From NCBI GenBank assembly GCA_031216915.1, contig CM062296.1:147485340-147549339 (forward strand): 64,000 bases of DNA, in the 5' to 3' direction. Of this stretch, positions 33,425 through 45,029 are shown one piece after another. The notes beneath the pieces were generated by a model. That model was not told the DNA's origin. It worked only from the letters and a program-made list of their open reading frames with translations, and ran no database searches. Numbering within the stretch: the stretch's first letter is position 1; each line of letters starts with the position of its first letter. Both the position numbers and the translations under genes were made by a program. Origin of the DNA: Pictodentalium vernedei. Its lineage: Eukaryota > Mollusca > Scaphopoda > Dentaliida > Dentaliidae.

Positions 33425-34770
33425 AAATATACCGAGCTTATATTTCAAGCATTGTTTGTGGCATTCAGACGGACGAATACCAAAAGAGTTTGAAACTCAA
33501 TAAAGGTTCAAAATATGGGTGAAGGTCACTTAGGTCACACTCACCCAGGGGGTTTTGAGTGCATTTGTTTCAGGAAATGCGAGAAATCACAAAAATGCAT
33601 TCCCGAAGTTCATGCATATGGTTTCCCCACTCAAAAAAGGAGCCAAAAGGGTTTGAAAGGGGGTCGCGCTCATACCTTATGTATCGCATGACCCAAGTAC
33701 CTCGGTCCAACACCAAATGAGTTGAAAATCTCAGGAGGTTCAATAAATTTGGGTTCAGGTCATTAGGGTCACCCAGGGGTCATGAAGTGCATTTTCAAAA
33801 TTACTAGAATTTTTTTTTTTTTTTAACCCCCCTCCCCTCACCCCTCCAATGCATTTCTGAAGTTCATAAGCCAACATGTTTTTCTTCGGTCAAAAGTTGG
33901 CGGAGCGAAAATATCCATTTCTGATTTCTTTATAGAACACATTAAATGCTGTGCACAGAAGTTATTTCTGGTTTCTCTAAAAATGTTATTTGATTCCTGT
34001 TTGGAAATCTTTAAACGCTGTTTACGAAAGCCCATTTGTGATTTGTATAAAGATCACAATCATATCTCAAGCATGGTATGACCAATGGATCAGCGACCAA
34101 GAACACATGAGTCGAAACTCAATGGGGGATTAATATGTGGATCAAGGTCACTGAGGTCAGCCAGGGGTCAGTGTGTGCATTTTTTAGAATTGCTGGAAAC
34201 CGCATTTTATGACCATCTAATGTATTGTTAAGTTCATACACGTATTTTCACACTCACAGGATCGATGGGGCCAAGAACTTTGAAAATAAGTCATGCTCCT
34301 ATCTCAAGCATGGTATGTTGTATGAACGTGAGACCAACACTAAATGAGTTGAAATTCAATGGAGGCTCAAAATAGTGCTCAATAGAGTGGTAAGGGTCAC
34401 TAAGGTCACCTAGACGTCATTAAGTTCATTTTTCAGAATTCCTGGAAATCACATTTTACGACCCCCTAATGTATTGTCGAAGTTCATGCATGTATTTTTG
34501 TTCTCAAAATATTGGGCGGGGGAGGGGGGGTGGATGCAAACTGCTCTTGAAATTTAGTCACATTCAAGGATGATGTCACACAGGTCTCATTAAGGTAAGG
34601 GCAATGGTTATGATTAGCCATTGTGCAGAAATATATGACCTTAAACACCAATAAATAAATTTTAGGTAAGGGCAGTTTTCAGAATTGCTTTAAATTGCAT
34701 TTTATAATCCCAATATATTTCTGAAGTTCATACATGTATTTCATCTCTCAAAAAGTGGGCAGATATGCAA
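33425..34770 (+). repeat. ~230-bp satellite, diverged blocks 4 and 5
   Basis: Monomers at about 33425-33860 and 34040-34770 keep the landmarks GCATGGTATGAC, CAACACTAAATGAGT, ATCAAGGTCACTGAGGTCAG and CATTTTTTAGAATTGCTGG. Divergence is higher than in block 1, and an unrelated stretch (about 33880-34040) interrupts. Confidence 0.7.
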
Positions 34771-35094
34771 AAGAAAAAAAAAGGCCCCAAGGCATGCGCA
34801 TACTTCGAGACAGTATCCAAGCGGTGTAGGACTGACAGATAACCTAATCATTTCACGAAAAGGGCCGACTCATCAATAGAATGTTTGAGCACCATCTCTT
34901 GATGTGTGACTGAAAGAGCATGCCAAACGGAGCATGCATGTAAGTACCCATGAACATCTTTATGGTCGATTGTATTTTATGATGAACTTGTGAAGGTTTT
35001 GACGGTATTCTAGATTACTTGCGTCCGTCCTTCCATCCATTCTCCTGCCTGTTATTCCACCCGTTCGCCTGAATACGTGACTCCACATATAATA

Positions 35095-35760
35095 GTCGCT
35101 TCTCTGAAGTAAGACATATTGCTTCTTAAGACTTCCAACATCTCTGAAATAAGACTTCTTAACTCTAAATTATTACCACTTAATTAAGACATACAGCATC
35201 CCTATATTGTGAGTTTTAGAATATCTTAATTCGGATTTGTAGTTTTGCTTAACTAAGCCTCACATACCTCGTAATTAAGATATATTATCTCTTAAATAAG
35301 ACGTAAGACGTATTTATCTCTGAATTCAGATTGTTTTATCTCTTGTATTACGTCTCACGTATCTCTGGATTAAGACAAGAATATGGTCTCTTCATTAAGA
35401 CTTACTGAATCTATGACATACGAATTATTATCTCTTAACCCCCTGGGCACTAATGGTATCTTCCATGCCAGTTCAATGGCAGCAATCAGAAGAATACATA
35501 TTCATTTTTGGGGGTAGACCAATTAATATTTTCAATGTGCAGCCTCGGGGCTGCACGTTGAAAATATCGATTGGTCTACACCACACATTTACTGAACAGA
35601 CATCATATTTAACGACGTAATGATGTATCATGCTCCTGGCCAGTAAAGCGTCCACTGGGGTTCAAAGGGTTAAATTGAGACTTGCGTGTCACAGAATCAA
35701 GCCTTATTATCTCGTATCTGAATACAGACACAGAACCATTGTTGTCTACGTCTACGGACG
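35095..35760. repeat. Degenerate short tandem repeat (TTAAGAC/ATCTCT)
   Basis: Irregular repetition of motifs such as TCTCTGAA(A)TAAGAC and TTAAGACTTAC every ~30-45 bp, interrupted by the MITE at 35439-35669 and continuing after it. Confidence 0.55.
35439..35669. mobile_element. TTAA-flanked MITE with central palindrome
   Basis: This 231-bp insertion is flanked by TTAA (35435-35438 and 35670-35673), with ends CCCCCTGGGCACT and ...GGTTCAAAGGG. The centre is a strong palindrome, TAGACCAATTAATATTTTCA through GCAGCCTCGGGGCTGC to TGAAAATATCGATTGGTCTA. The flanking array reads ATCTC-TTAA-ATTGAGAC if the element is removed, matching the local repeat, which supports the duplication. piggyBac-type origin is inferred. 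Confidence 0.65.
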
Positions 35761-36414
35761 CTATTGGTGATGTCTAGTGCTAGGCCATTTCGGATGTACT
35801 ATGTGGTATAATAGCATAGTATGGCCAGTCTGTCCTCGTCTTACCTCGTCGGTCTCTCTTTATTCTTCTCGAATCGCTGGTCTGCCCGAAGCTCAGTTCT
35901 ATAGCAGCTTGCGGTTTCTGTGTGTGGTAGGGGGTTATGTAATGCTATGACGTATGGTATCCTTGGGAATACTTGGTTGCCATGTATAGTATTACACTAT
36001 AAGCTTCTTTCATCTCACATCAACGCTATTCGAACGTAACGAAAATCAGTTGAGTTCATATTCACACAGCCCAGTTGATATGAGTTATTTTTTAACTCAA
36101 TTGATTTTAAAGTGTAATAAAGCACATCAAATGGGGCATGGAAGCATATGCCAGATAATGCTGATTTGTGCTTGTGTGCAATGGTCGATTTTATTGACTC
36201 CTTTTACCACTCTTCGCTTCATGTGGTTATTGGTGAACTTTTGAAAATGTGTGGTTTGTGGTCTAATGTTGAGTTATGTGGACCATTATGGGCTTTTGAC
36301 GATAGCTGTGGTCTGGCTCCTAGCTCCTAGACAACAGCATCTACTAGTTGGCTATCTCTACAAAGATTTACCTCCAAACTGCGACTAGTTTTTACTATGT
36401 CCATTTACCCTGCC

Positions 36415-36800
36415 GTCAGACCTAGCAACAGGGGTGCGAATGCACCACTTTTTGGGACCTCGGGGGGATCACCCTCACTGACACCCTCAGCACCAGGTGG
36501 TGACAGGCAGGGGGAGCAAATGCACCACGTCTGGACCCCGGGGCAGGCCCCCTCGGCACCGGGTACCTCAGGCATGGGGACGAATGCACCACCTGGGAGA
36601 CCATGGGAACAGCCCACCACCATCGCCAGCCCCTCAGCGCCGGGTAACTCGGGGGGGGGGGGTGCACCACTTTTGGGACCATGGTGCCGACCCCCTCAGC
36701 ACGGGTACCTCAGCAGGGAGGGGATTCACCACTTTTGGGGCTTCCCACCACCCTCGCCAGCCCGGAGCCATCATTCCACATGGGGCACCAGCGTAGATTC
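36415..36800. repeat. GC-rich minisatellite
   Basis: Repeats of a roughly 80-100 bp unit built from TGCACCACTTTTGGGACC, CCCTCAGCACC and GGGTACCTCAG. All open frames over it are repeat-driven (Pro/Gly-rich on both strands), so none is annotated. Confidence 0.7.
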
Positions 36801-37617
36801 ACTTTCTACCCCAACACCAAACGGGCTACAGCCATAGATAAAGAATGGGCCACCCCAAACAGCAGAGCCATAAGGGGCGGCTCACACCCTCGCCGACCCA
36901 GTGGGTCTCTTGCAGTAACTGTCAACTACCTCGGGTTTCATATTCCCAAGCGCTAGTGTGCAACAATAACGTGTAATGATAAAGAAAATTAGAGCAAAAG
37001 AGGAACACCTTCCACGTGCTTATAGGCTGGTGGCTGGATGTGTAGCTCTGGCAGCCTTCAACAGCTCTCGCACATCCATGGATTGTCACTTGTAGCTGTG
37101 ACCGCTGGTACATTATAGCAAGCACCAGCTGATACACTCTAGCAGTATCCGCTGATCCCAGGCGGTGGGTCAAAGCATATGGCCCATCAGTTTCGGTGCC
37201 CTACTCCACAGCTAACACAGTCCAGAACTCACACTGGGTTGAACGCACCACAGCTCATGGATTTAACATACCCACAACGGAATGGCCAATTCCGCTAGCA
37301 TAGGGAACCCGCTGTACCAGGTACTTGTTATACAAAACAATTTGTGCTTATATGGGACACTAAAATCTTTTCGACACTCTTGTTGTGTTCAAGCGACAAC
37401 TGTTTCATTGATACAAAATGTACAAGTACGGTGTGACTCATTTCTTGACAGCATACGGCGCGATTGATAATGATTCACAGTCTATTGGCCTAGTTAAACT
37501 CAAATATATATTAGACACACTCGGTTGAATTAGTATAAAAATTTATACAGAACAAATACTTTCTCCGCGAGGTTTCTGTGTAAGATATTAACACTGTACA
37601 TATGGTTGCTCCTTTTG
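36801..37617. other. Non-coding; left end of Polinton 2 expected here
   Basis: No gene. The left terminus of the second Polinton should lie in or just before this stretch, but its inverted-repeat partner would be beyond the window end, so no boundary can be drawn. Confidence 0.35.
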
Positions 37618-38930
37618 ATGGCTGATCAACCAAAATCCTTCCGTTACGATGCCGATGCCAGATACAAGGTTGGAGGGTTCTATAAGCACAAAAAAATTAG
37701 TGATATCAACAAAATCCACGAGGCTGTATCCCAACCACATAGCTGAGAGACCAATAGTTTTGAAACAAATCACTTGGACGTCTTGTCAAAGTATAAACAC
37801 CCGGATATAAATTCTAGAGCAGTCATCAAGCAATGGCGGAACACACCCATGGCCTTCTGGCAAAACCAGGTGAACTTTGCTGTATGGTGTGCGACGACAT
37901 TGCGCGTGGTCTCAGCTACTGACCACCTGAACCAAACCAGAGACTTGTTCGCTAAAGGTTTCTGGCTATTTCATTTCTATTACCAGTCACGGCTGATTTC
38001 TGCCAAAATGAAATTTGCCTTACCCCAGGATGGTGCATGGTCTAGATACAATAACTCATATGACAGACGCGCATTTGAAAGACTACCAAATGGATTCGGC
38101 GTGTCATCTGACACAGACTGGAGAGAAAGGGGGATTAATGACGGGTTGGGCCCTTTACACCAAGTTGCCACATACTGCAGCTATCCCCTGACACCCGCTG
38201 AGTCGAAGATACGCCCATACGGTCATATTCACCGAATGCTTAGACCAAAGGCATACCCACGCAGACTTTATCAGGCAAGAGCATGCAGATTTTACTACCT
38301 TTATAATTGATGAGGCAAATGGGTTTACAAGGGCAGGGGTCGAAAGAATCAATGAGTCCAGTAGAACATGCGCCTGGGTAATGATTGGGTCCCAGGCTCA
38401 GACCCGTTCATAGATCCTCGGAACGGGTACGGCGTTCGACGTCCAAAAGCAGTTTGAGGCGAATACGGAAGATGCCATTGCCCGCCCAGTGGATCTGGAG
38501 AGTGGAATTAAACGCTGCCAAGGCGTGATGTCTCACGCCAAGTCAAAAACAGATTATGTATTCGGTCGAGGCCTCTACACGGCACTTTCGGATATTGAAC
38601 TAGGTGACCTTTCACACGGCCTCGTGGGGTATTACAACGAAGTCGTTATTGCCACAACCGCCCAGACCCTGGGACTAAATACAAACATAAACAGTGCACC
38701 AACCCCACCATCGTGTCTACGGGGAGACGGGACTGGCCAAGCCGCCGCATCGTATTGATGCGCCTACTATGGAAGCGGGAACCCGTAGCGGAGCTGCCTC
38801 TGATGCCGAGTCGGCGGCATCAGGAAGCACGACAGGAACAGCGGCAGCACGCCAGCATGATGACGAGAAAACTTCCGTTATTGTCGGTGGGGTTATAGTT
38901 GGCTTACTCGCGCTTTGGTTTCTTCTATGA
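37618..38930 (+). pseudogene. Large conserved Polinton 2 protein with C-terminal membrane segment
   Basis: ATG at 37618 is followed after 42 codons by TGA (37744-37746), then the frame is open to 38310. A frameshift near 38270 moves it, a stop lies near 38411, and a further open stretch (38489-38758) precedes a second shift. The C-terminus, read in 38694-38930, ends in one hydrophobic anchor (TSVIVGGVIVGLLALWFLL). The N-terminal part has Trp-rich motifs such as VIKQWRNTPMAFWQNQVNFA. I do not know its function; by position at the element end and its size, a structural virion protein is likely. Confidence 0.5.
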
Positions 38931-38950
38931 TAACCACTGACAGCAGACCA

Positions 38951-40196
38951 TCAACAGCAAGGGCCATGACCCACAGGTTGTCGGCCAGCTAGCCTACAGA
39001 GTAGCTTGAGCAGACACGAAACAATGGAGCCTATAATTCCATGTAGAGCAGCCGCCGCCTTCCCAGCTAGATTAGCCAGGATAAACCCAAGAGGCTTTAG
39101 GCGCTTTTTCACCCTGTCTTAGAGGCCACTCTTATCGGATGGTGATGGAGCGGGAGTACTTCCACCCCCTACGGTCAGAGCAAGTACTAGGGTCGAGATT
39201 GCCATCCCAATCGCTGTGAGGATGGATGCGATCATAATCCCCTGTTCCTGGAAGAGCGTGCGAATGCGGGTCGTGTCCTTATTGAGGATCCGATTGATCG
39301 TCTCTCTGATTCTGTTGATTTGAGATTGGAGAGCCTCTCTATTTGTTGCAGCCGCCTCCAGGCGGGAAACTTGTTCATCTTCCAAGTTGCACAAGCATTC
39401 TGCTACCCGCCGCCTACTTATCTGATCATCTTGAGCCTCATCGAGCTTTCTTTTTTCCAAAGCGATGTGCTCATCCAGCTTAAAGAGTCTGGCCAGGTTG
39501 TTCGTTAACTCGCCTTGGATTGTCTGCATTGCCCGGTCGAGTCCACGGAGCTCTCTGATGCTGAACTGCAATCCTGTTGTATCAAGTGGAGGGTCATTCA
39601 AGCTTTTAAGCGCGGTTTCTTCCTCCTCAGTAAGATTTTTCACCACGTTTTTAGTAGAATTTAACGCAACATTAGCCACCTGCCCCAAGTCTTGAATTTC
39701 TATATTATCCGATCCGATCCTAGCAGCCACTTAACCCAACTCATTGTTACTGGCCCGCAGTGTTTCAAGCGCCTTTGGTTTAAGCGCCTTGCCGCCTCGA
39801 GTTCAGTCCACAAACCCATTCTGGATGACCTCACCGCCGCCACGCTTTCCAGCAATTGTTGAGAGAGCACGTGATCCTCCCGATTTACTAACAATGTCGA
39901 CAGTTGGATGGGACTTCTGCCTCAGCTGCCCATGTTTGTCAAGCTCAAATTTGGAATAGTCACGTAGGAGGGTGCCATCCCTTTCTCAGATAGATTCTGG
40001 CAGTAGCCATTGACGGCATCCTCCTATGAGCTCATGCTGCAATGAAGGTATTTTAACGCCCGTCTCTTGTTCTCATTTCGAAGGAACGACAGCACCGCTG
40101 ACAGGGTTGCCGGGTAAAGCTAGTTTCATCTTGCAACTCCGTTGTATCGTCATCGTCCTGTCGTCTTGCGAACTCGTCGAGGCTAAAGTGTGCCAT
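38951..40196 (-). pseudogene. Coiled-coil membrane protein of Polinton 2
   Basis: The likely start is ATG 40196, with an Asp-rich N-terminus (EFARRQDDDD). The frame is broken several times between 40060 and 39730. It is then open for 203 residues (39730-39119): a long heptad-like helical region (about 60-150) rich in Leu/Glu/Arg, followed by a hydrophobic segment (SILTAIGMAISTLVLALTVGGG). After TAA at 39119-39121 the same frame continues through a basic, Leu/Ala-rich stretch to 38951. It diverges from the capsid gene with only 29 bp between start codons. Probably a virion membrane or fusion-related protein; family not recognised. Confidence 0.5.
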
Positions 40197-40225
40197 TGTA
40201 TTGGAGACTGATCCGCGACAAGAAG

Positions 40226-41176
40226 ATGGCAATCAAGATCAGCAGGAACGAGGTGATGTCGGTCGACGATGCAGACGTGTACCACTGCTCCTTTTTCCTA
40301 TGGCAGACAGCTTCCGAGCGCAAAAATGCGCACTACCAGGGCATTGCTACCTCCGCGAAAATAAATGCTACTAAGCTGCGGGTCGGCACGGAAAACAAGG
40401 TTGAGACTGTTGTTGTAGACAAGGATGTCGCTGATGGCTTTGACAATCGGTTCTGCATCCGGCTGGATTTTAAACTCGTAGAGGCTCACATGCCTTTCTA
40501 ACAGAGTGCGTATGGGGATCCACTCGAGTACGAGCTGACATTCAATGATTACAGTCGAGTGGTCCTGACCACAGGCGATGCCACTGCCAGTTACACCATT
40601 GATAATATCTGCCTGGAATATGAAATAGTCACCCAATCTGAATTTGCTCGCATATTCCACAACCAGTATGCTGGTCGTCTTGCCATCATATACGATCGCG
40701 TCTTTCACCACCGCAAAATGACCAAAGACAAGAGCGACTCTCTGTGGAACATCAACCTCAACGTTGCCGCAAGGAGCATGAGAGGGATCCTGCTGTTGTT
40801 CGCGGACCCTGCTACGGCTGATGCAGCTTTCTGTAGGAAGCCCGAGGTCTTTTACAACCCCAGGATCACCAAAGTTGAGGTTATCATCGAAGGGGTGCCC
40901 AACCAGCTGTACGTCCAGGGATTATGTACCCACCAGCAATGGAACGAAGCCACGCGGCACTTTGGAGCTTGCCCCAGCAGCAAAAGAGATCCCGAGGTGG
41001 CTATTGTCGCAAAGGAGCTATATCTGTCTGATATCATAGAAAACGCCAATGAAGGTATCACTATCCAGATCACAAAAACTACAGAGGCGAGTGGTGCGTT
41101 GAACGTATGTCTGTACGTTCCCATGGATGCGCAGCTCAACATTGAAGATGGCCGGTTCATCAACACAATTTATTAG
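40226..41176 (+). pseudogene. Double jelly-roll major capsid protein of Polinton 2, one stop
   Basis: The frame runs from ATG 40226 to TAG at 41174-41176 (about 316 codons), broken by TAA at 40499-40501. After the stop, the C-terminal 205 residues read cleanly, with TLW/SLWNINLNVAARSMRGIL-type and ITKVEVIIEGVPNQLY blocks. These are typical of the C-terminal jelly roll of Polinton and large-DNA-virus capsid proteins. The product looks short at the N-terminus, so an internal deletion is possible. The ATPase gene starts within its last 29 bases. Confidence 0.65.
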
Positions 41177-41742
41177 TGACCTTTTCCTAACGGAGCCACA
41201 CGCAGCCATTATTTGCGGTCAAAGAGGCTGTGGCAAGACAGTTTTCACTCTGGACCTGTTGGAGAGTCCTTACCGGTTCGTGTTTCGGCACATTGTGGTG
41301 CTCCGTCCCACAGTCAAATACAACAAAACATACCACGACCGTCCATGGATTTGGGATGACCCCGACGTGTACATAGCAAATCGTGCTGAACACCTCCACT
41401 CATATCTATAGGCCTTCGATCAGATGGTCCGGGGGAGTCAACCTTGTTCATTATCGACGATTGCTCGGCTACACAAGCTATGACACAAAAGAAACACATC
41501 TGAGCTAGCCTTCTCGGGTCGTCATGCCCAGCAGAGCATTTGGGTTTTGACTCAGTAGTATAACTTTGTCTTAAAGGATCTCCGCGTCCAGACCCGCTGG
41601 GCTTGCCTGTTCCACTGTAAGGTCAGAGACAGCTTCGGGGACTGTCTACGAGAGAATGGTGTGATTGGAAGCCGTGACCAGGCATTGGCGGAGAGCAAGC
41701 ATGCCTCGGCTAGGGTTAAAAACAGACCAACCAACCATTTAT
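41148..41742 (+). pseudogene. Packaging ATPase of Polinton 2, frameshifted
   Basis: The N-terminal 88 residues (from ATG 41148) are open and carry a clear P-loop, AAIICGQRGCGKTVFTLDLL. A stop at 41409-41411 and shifts follow. A Walker B-like FIIDDCS is readable in another frame near 41450-41470, and a further C-terminal stretch is open to about 41742. Same role as the ATPase of Polinton 1 but a different lineage. Confidence 0.7.
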
Positions 41743-41790
41743 AAAGTGTTATATTAAACTCAAACGGTGTGTATGTACATATACACCATC

Positions 41791-42640
41791 ATGCATTGCG
41801 ACGATATCATTGAACAACTCCTGGAAGAGCAAGGTACCGCTGTTCTGAAGAAACAACAGGGAGGCAATACAGAAGGTAAGACGGCAGTGGATCCTGCTGT
41901 TCCATTCCATTCGAAAAAACGGACTGAGAAGGCAAAACGCGAAAGGCTAGTCGCAGTAACTTCCGGTGGGCAGGCTAAGCAGTATCTAGAAAAAAAAACT
42001 GCACACTTGACCAGGTCGACGCCATGACCGATAAGGAAATGAGGCACGGCTCGACGCAGTGATGACGAAAGCTCTGTGGACCGCCGCACTACAACTCTAC
42101 ACAAGGGTGGTCAGCATGTTTCTTACCCACACCACCGGAAAGCCAACAAAAGGTGGTTGCTGATCTTGAGGCAGATCCATTTATTGGGCACGCGCTAAGC
42201 AGTACCGCGTGCGAGCTATATCATCGCTATGGCATGTACTTAGCACTGCTGTCCACCGCTAAACATTTCCGATTTGGAAACACCTGCCCTTTAACAAACC
42301 AAGACGATGTCATCGATGAGCCAAACCTGTCGATAGTTACTACGCAACAGGTGGAGAGAGTGATAGCTGCGCCAATCACTGAGTCATCGATTGTATCTGT
42401 TCCGAAGGAGCGACAGAAAGACCCTAACAAAGTGGCCGCCGGACGGGCAGGAGCTGCCGCCCGGAATGCAGAACAACAAAATGCCTTGGTCAGTTGCAAG
42501 AAGAGAAGGCCAATCTCCAGAAAATGGTCGTGTCGGAGACCCACGTACACAACGCAGTAGCAACCCAAGCCGCTGATGGACCCGTTCCGGAGAAACAACG
42601 GGAAAAACATGGACAGCAGCAAGGGGTCTAGAATGGAATG
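41791..42640 (+). pseudogene. Charged conserved Polinton 2 protein
   Basis: The N-terminal part (ATG 41791) is acidic, then Lys-rich, to 42027. After breaks the frame is open at 42153-42560, containing KDPNKVAAGRAGAAARNAEQ, a basic-Ala helical motif. No known domain. Located between the ATPase and small membrane proteins. Confidence 0.4.
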
Positions 42641-42866
42641 CATCACGAACGCAGTTCATTAGATGACTGATCCCCATGGCTTGCTGGCGCGGTTGAGTTG
42701 GCCGGCTTAGCATTATGGCTTTTGCAGTCATTCCAGTTCCGAAGGAAAAACAATAAGTCGGCGGCCAATCTAATGACACCGCTTGCAGAGCTGGTCAACC
42801 GCAAGGTGTCACCTACGGACAAACATTTACAGGTATCTTCAGGCCCATTCTATACACATAGATACA

Positions 42867-43110
42867 ATGTCTTCAGCCGATGGCAAGATGCTGGCCAATG
42901 CTGCCTATCACAGCCTATTACGGCGCCATGGTCTCTGCCTTCGCAATAGGGTGTGCCCGCTTTGGTAAGATGGCAACCAAGGAAGACACCCCTAAACTTG
43001 ACTTCACCAGCTATGATGTCAGGATGGTAGTTCTTGACGTGGGACGGGCGACGGAAACCAAGGACATGCTAATTAAACAGGGAATCATTCCAGCAGATAT
43101 TATGAAATAA
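42867..43110 (+). pseudogene. Small membrane protein of Polinton 2
   Basis: ATG 42867 (MSSADGKMLANAAYHS...) is shifted once near 42915. The second part reads a short hydrophobic segment (GAMVSAFAIGCARFG) and an acidic C-terminus ending at the TAA before 43110. Unknown function. The next gene starts five bases later. Confidence 0.35.
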
Positions 43111-43114
43111 CAAG

Positions 43115-43497
43115 ATGGCCTCGATCGCAATGCTAGTTGGGGCATAGCGGCGTTCTCTGGCAGCGACTACCTCTTCTCCAAGTTTCGGTATAACGATGCT
43201 GGTGTGGAATATGTGCGACATGACAAAGCCACAGAAAAGCTTCGGGCTGCCCAAGCAGCATGGTCATGTAAGCTAACAGAACACCTCGATTGGATCAACA
43301 AAGAACTTCGTCGCCAAGGCCATGGCTAGGATGTCGGTGCTGCGATTCGCGAGTATGCACAGGTAACTGGGAACAGTTTAAACAGTCTTGGTCCTGAACC
43401 GCAACTAGAAGATTTGTATACACCGTCAGCCGGGCCGAAGGACCGTGAGATCGCCTTCTTCATATTAGGCCTGGGTGTGGTCGGGCTTGTTAGCTAA
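43115..43497 (+). pseudogene. Small coiled-coil/tail-anchored protein of Polinton 2
   Basis: ATG 43115 (MASIAMLVG) is soon followed by a frame break near 43140. The remainder is a charged helical segment (DKATEKLRAAQAAW...), one internal stop near 43327-43329, and a C-terminal hydrophobic anchor (EIAFFILGLGVVGLV) ending at TAA 43495-43497. Unknown function. Confidence 0.35.
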
Positions 43498-43632
43498 ACT
43501 CGTCCAGTGATTCGCTATACGTATAAAAACAAGTTTGTTTTTTTCTGGGGGAAGGGGTGACGTAAATTGGTGTCAAGGCTGCCCAGCTATGCTGTAAAGT
43601 AATCCTAAAAGCCAATGAGAGTTGCACTGCAA

Positions 43633-44176
43633 CTACAGATCGGCGGGTGCGGTGGGCACTGGTCTCAGCCGTTCTGAAGGAACAACAGCGGACCGCTGTC
43701 GCTGCCGGGCGAGTTCTTGGCGTATCAGCAGCAACACATTGCGGGTATGAAGCCGGAGTTGGTTGAATTTGTCTTCCTCCGCCAGTACACGACTGAATTC
43801 CTCCTCGGATACCTGACCGTCGGCAACATCCATTGAATACAGATCTGCGATGCTCGAAAGCTTAGGCTCCGCTAAGGTGACAATGGTGTTGCGCTTTTTT
43901 TGCCTTCTCTGTGAGCCTTCGGCTTACAAACTTCCCTAACACACCTGCTAAACAACAGGCCCCCGCTGCAGCTTCTAGAGCTATAACCACTGGAATTGCG
44001 GCTAAGTTTGGCAACAGCACAATTCCACTAACGCCGATCACTACACCGGTCGCGGACAGAAATAATGTTTCGATGCCATCTGCGATATTGACCCCTCGCT
44101 GGTATTTCTTGACGAGAGAACACACGCGGACTCGTTCGGCCAGGGGGCGGGCTCTTTCATCACCGATCTCCTGCAA
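43633..44176 (-). pseudogene. Homologue of the Polinton 1 membrane-type protein (11675-12336)
   Basis: The first part (44176-43862) has a basic KKYQRG-type helix and two hydrophobic segments (GVVIGVSGIVLLPNLAAIPV; then an Ala/Gly-rich one) ending in LGKFVSRRLTEKAKKAQHH. After a frameshift near 43865 the tail has DVADGQVSEEEFSRVLAEED. The order of helix, two hydrophobic segments, SR+L..KA motif and acidic DG.VS(D/E).E(Y/F) tail is the same as in Polinton 1. Function unknown. Confidence 0.5.
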
Positions 44177-44236
44177 TGCAGATAATTTTCTCGTCGTTAA
44201 TATTGAGTTCTGGATACAAGCCCATTCTTATTGGTA

Positions 44237-44799
44237 TTATACATTATTTTCTAATACCTTTAAATCGTCGTCCGTCAGTTTCGGTCTGGTAAACCACAGG
44301 TGCTTGGGCTTGGCAGGGCCAAGATGTAGGGTACTGAATGCGTCTGTTGGAAACTTTGCATCTGTGTCCTTGTACTTGACAAGTTCTTTGCCATTATGCC
44401 ACCGACTCCATTTTAGTGCAAGCCTATGTAGCACTAGTACGAAGTTGGTGGGTGGTGGACCCAGGACTATCTCTACAACTGTGGTAGTACCCTTGCCTGG
44501 AGTAAGACGATCAAACTCCAAAAGATCTCCATCATCGCACCTTTTGCCCCACCCAGCACATACCCGACATTGCTTTCGTGAACATAAATAGCACCTTTCG
44601 GGATATAAGAAGCCAACACACGACCACTGTTCTGGAGTCTACGGAGCCTATGGCCGCGGCCTAGTTGGATGTGAGGTTGGATGACCCTGAAGTCAAGTTC
44701 CCATCCACCGTGAACAGGGTGCCTATACAGAGACCACTGACTGTAGTCATTCAGGATAAGTTCGTAGCTCCTCCACGGGGCTGAGCCTCTTGAGTTCAA
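44237..44799 (-). pseudogene. Unrecognised Polinton 2 gene, frameshifted
   Basis: Two overlapping frames (44799-44473 and 44521-44237) look like parts of one gene broken near 44515. The products are rich in aromatic and basic residues without membrane segments. The family is not recognised. It converges on or is co-oriented with neighbours in the minus block 45803-43633. Confidence 0.35.
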
Positions 44800-45029
44800 A
44801 CCACGCAGCTCGGTAAATGTAGCTTGTTATGGTTGGTCCCGTTCTCAAGGAACAACAGGGGCAGCTCTTTTCTCTTGTATAGGCGCCCGGAGAGCTAAAA
44901 TACATACAATTTGTTCATCATCCCTGGTTCTCCAGAGCCCTGCGTGTCCCCGAGATCAGCCAGCTTAAGGATAGTGCAAGGCAATGCATCATGTGCTCCT
45001 GGTCGCCCACTATTCACCATGTCTTTACA

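Noticed and set aside
36397..36837. 146-aa Pro/Gly-rich ORF
   Set aside because: It lies entirely over a GC-rich minisatellite, and open frames occur in several frames on both strands, as expected for repeats.
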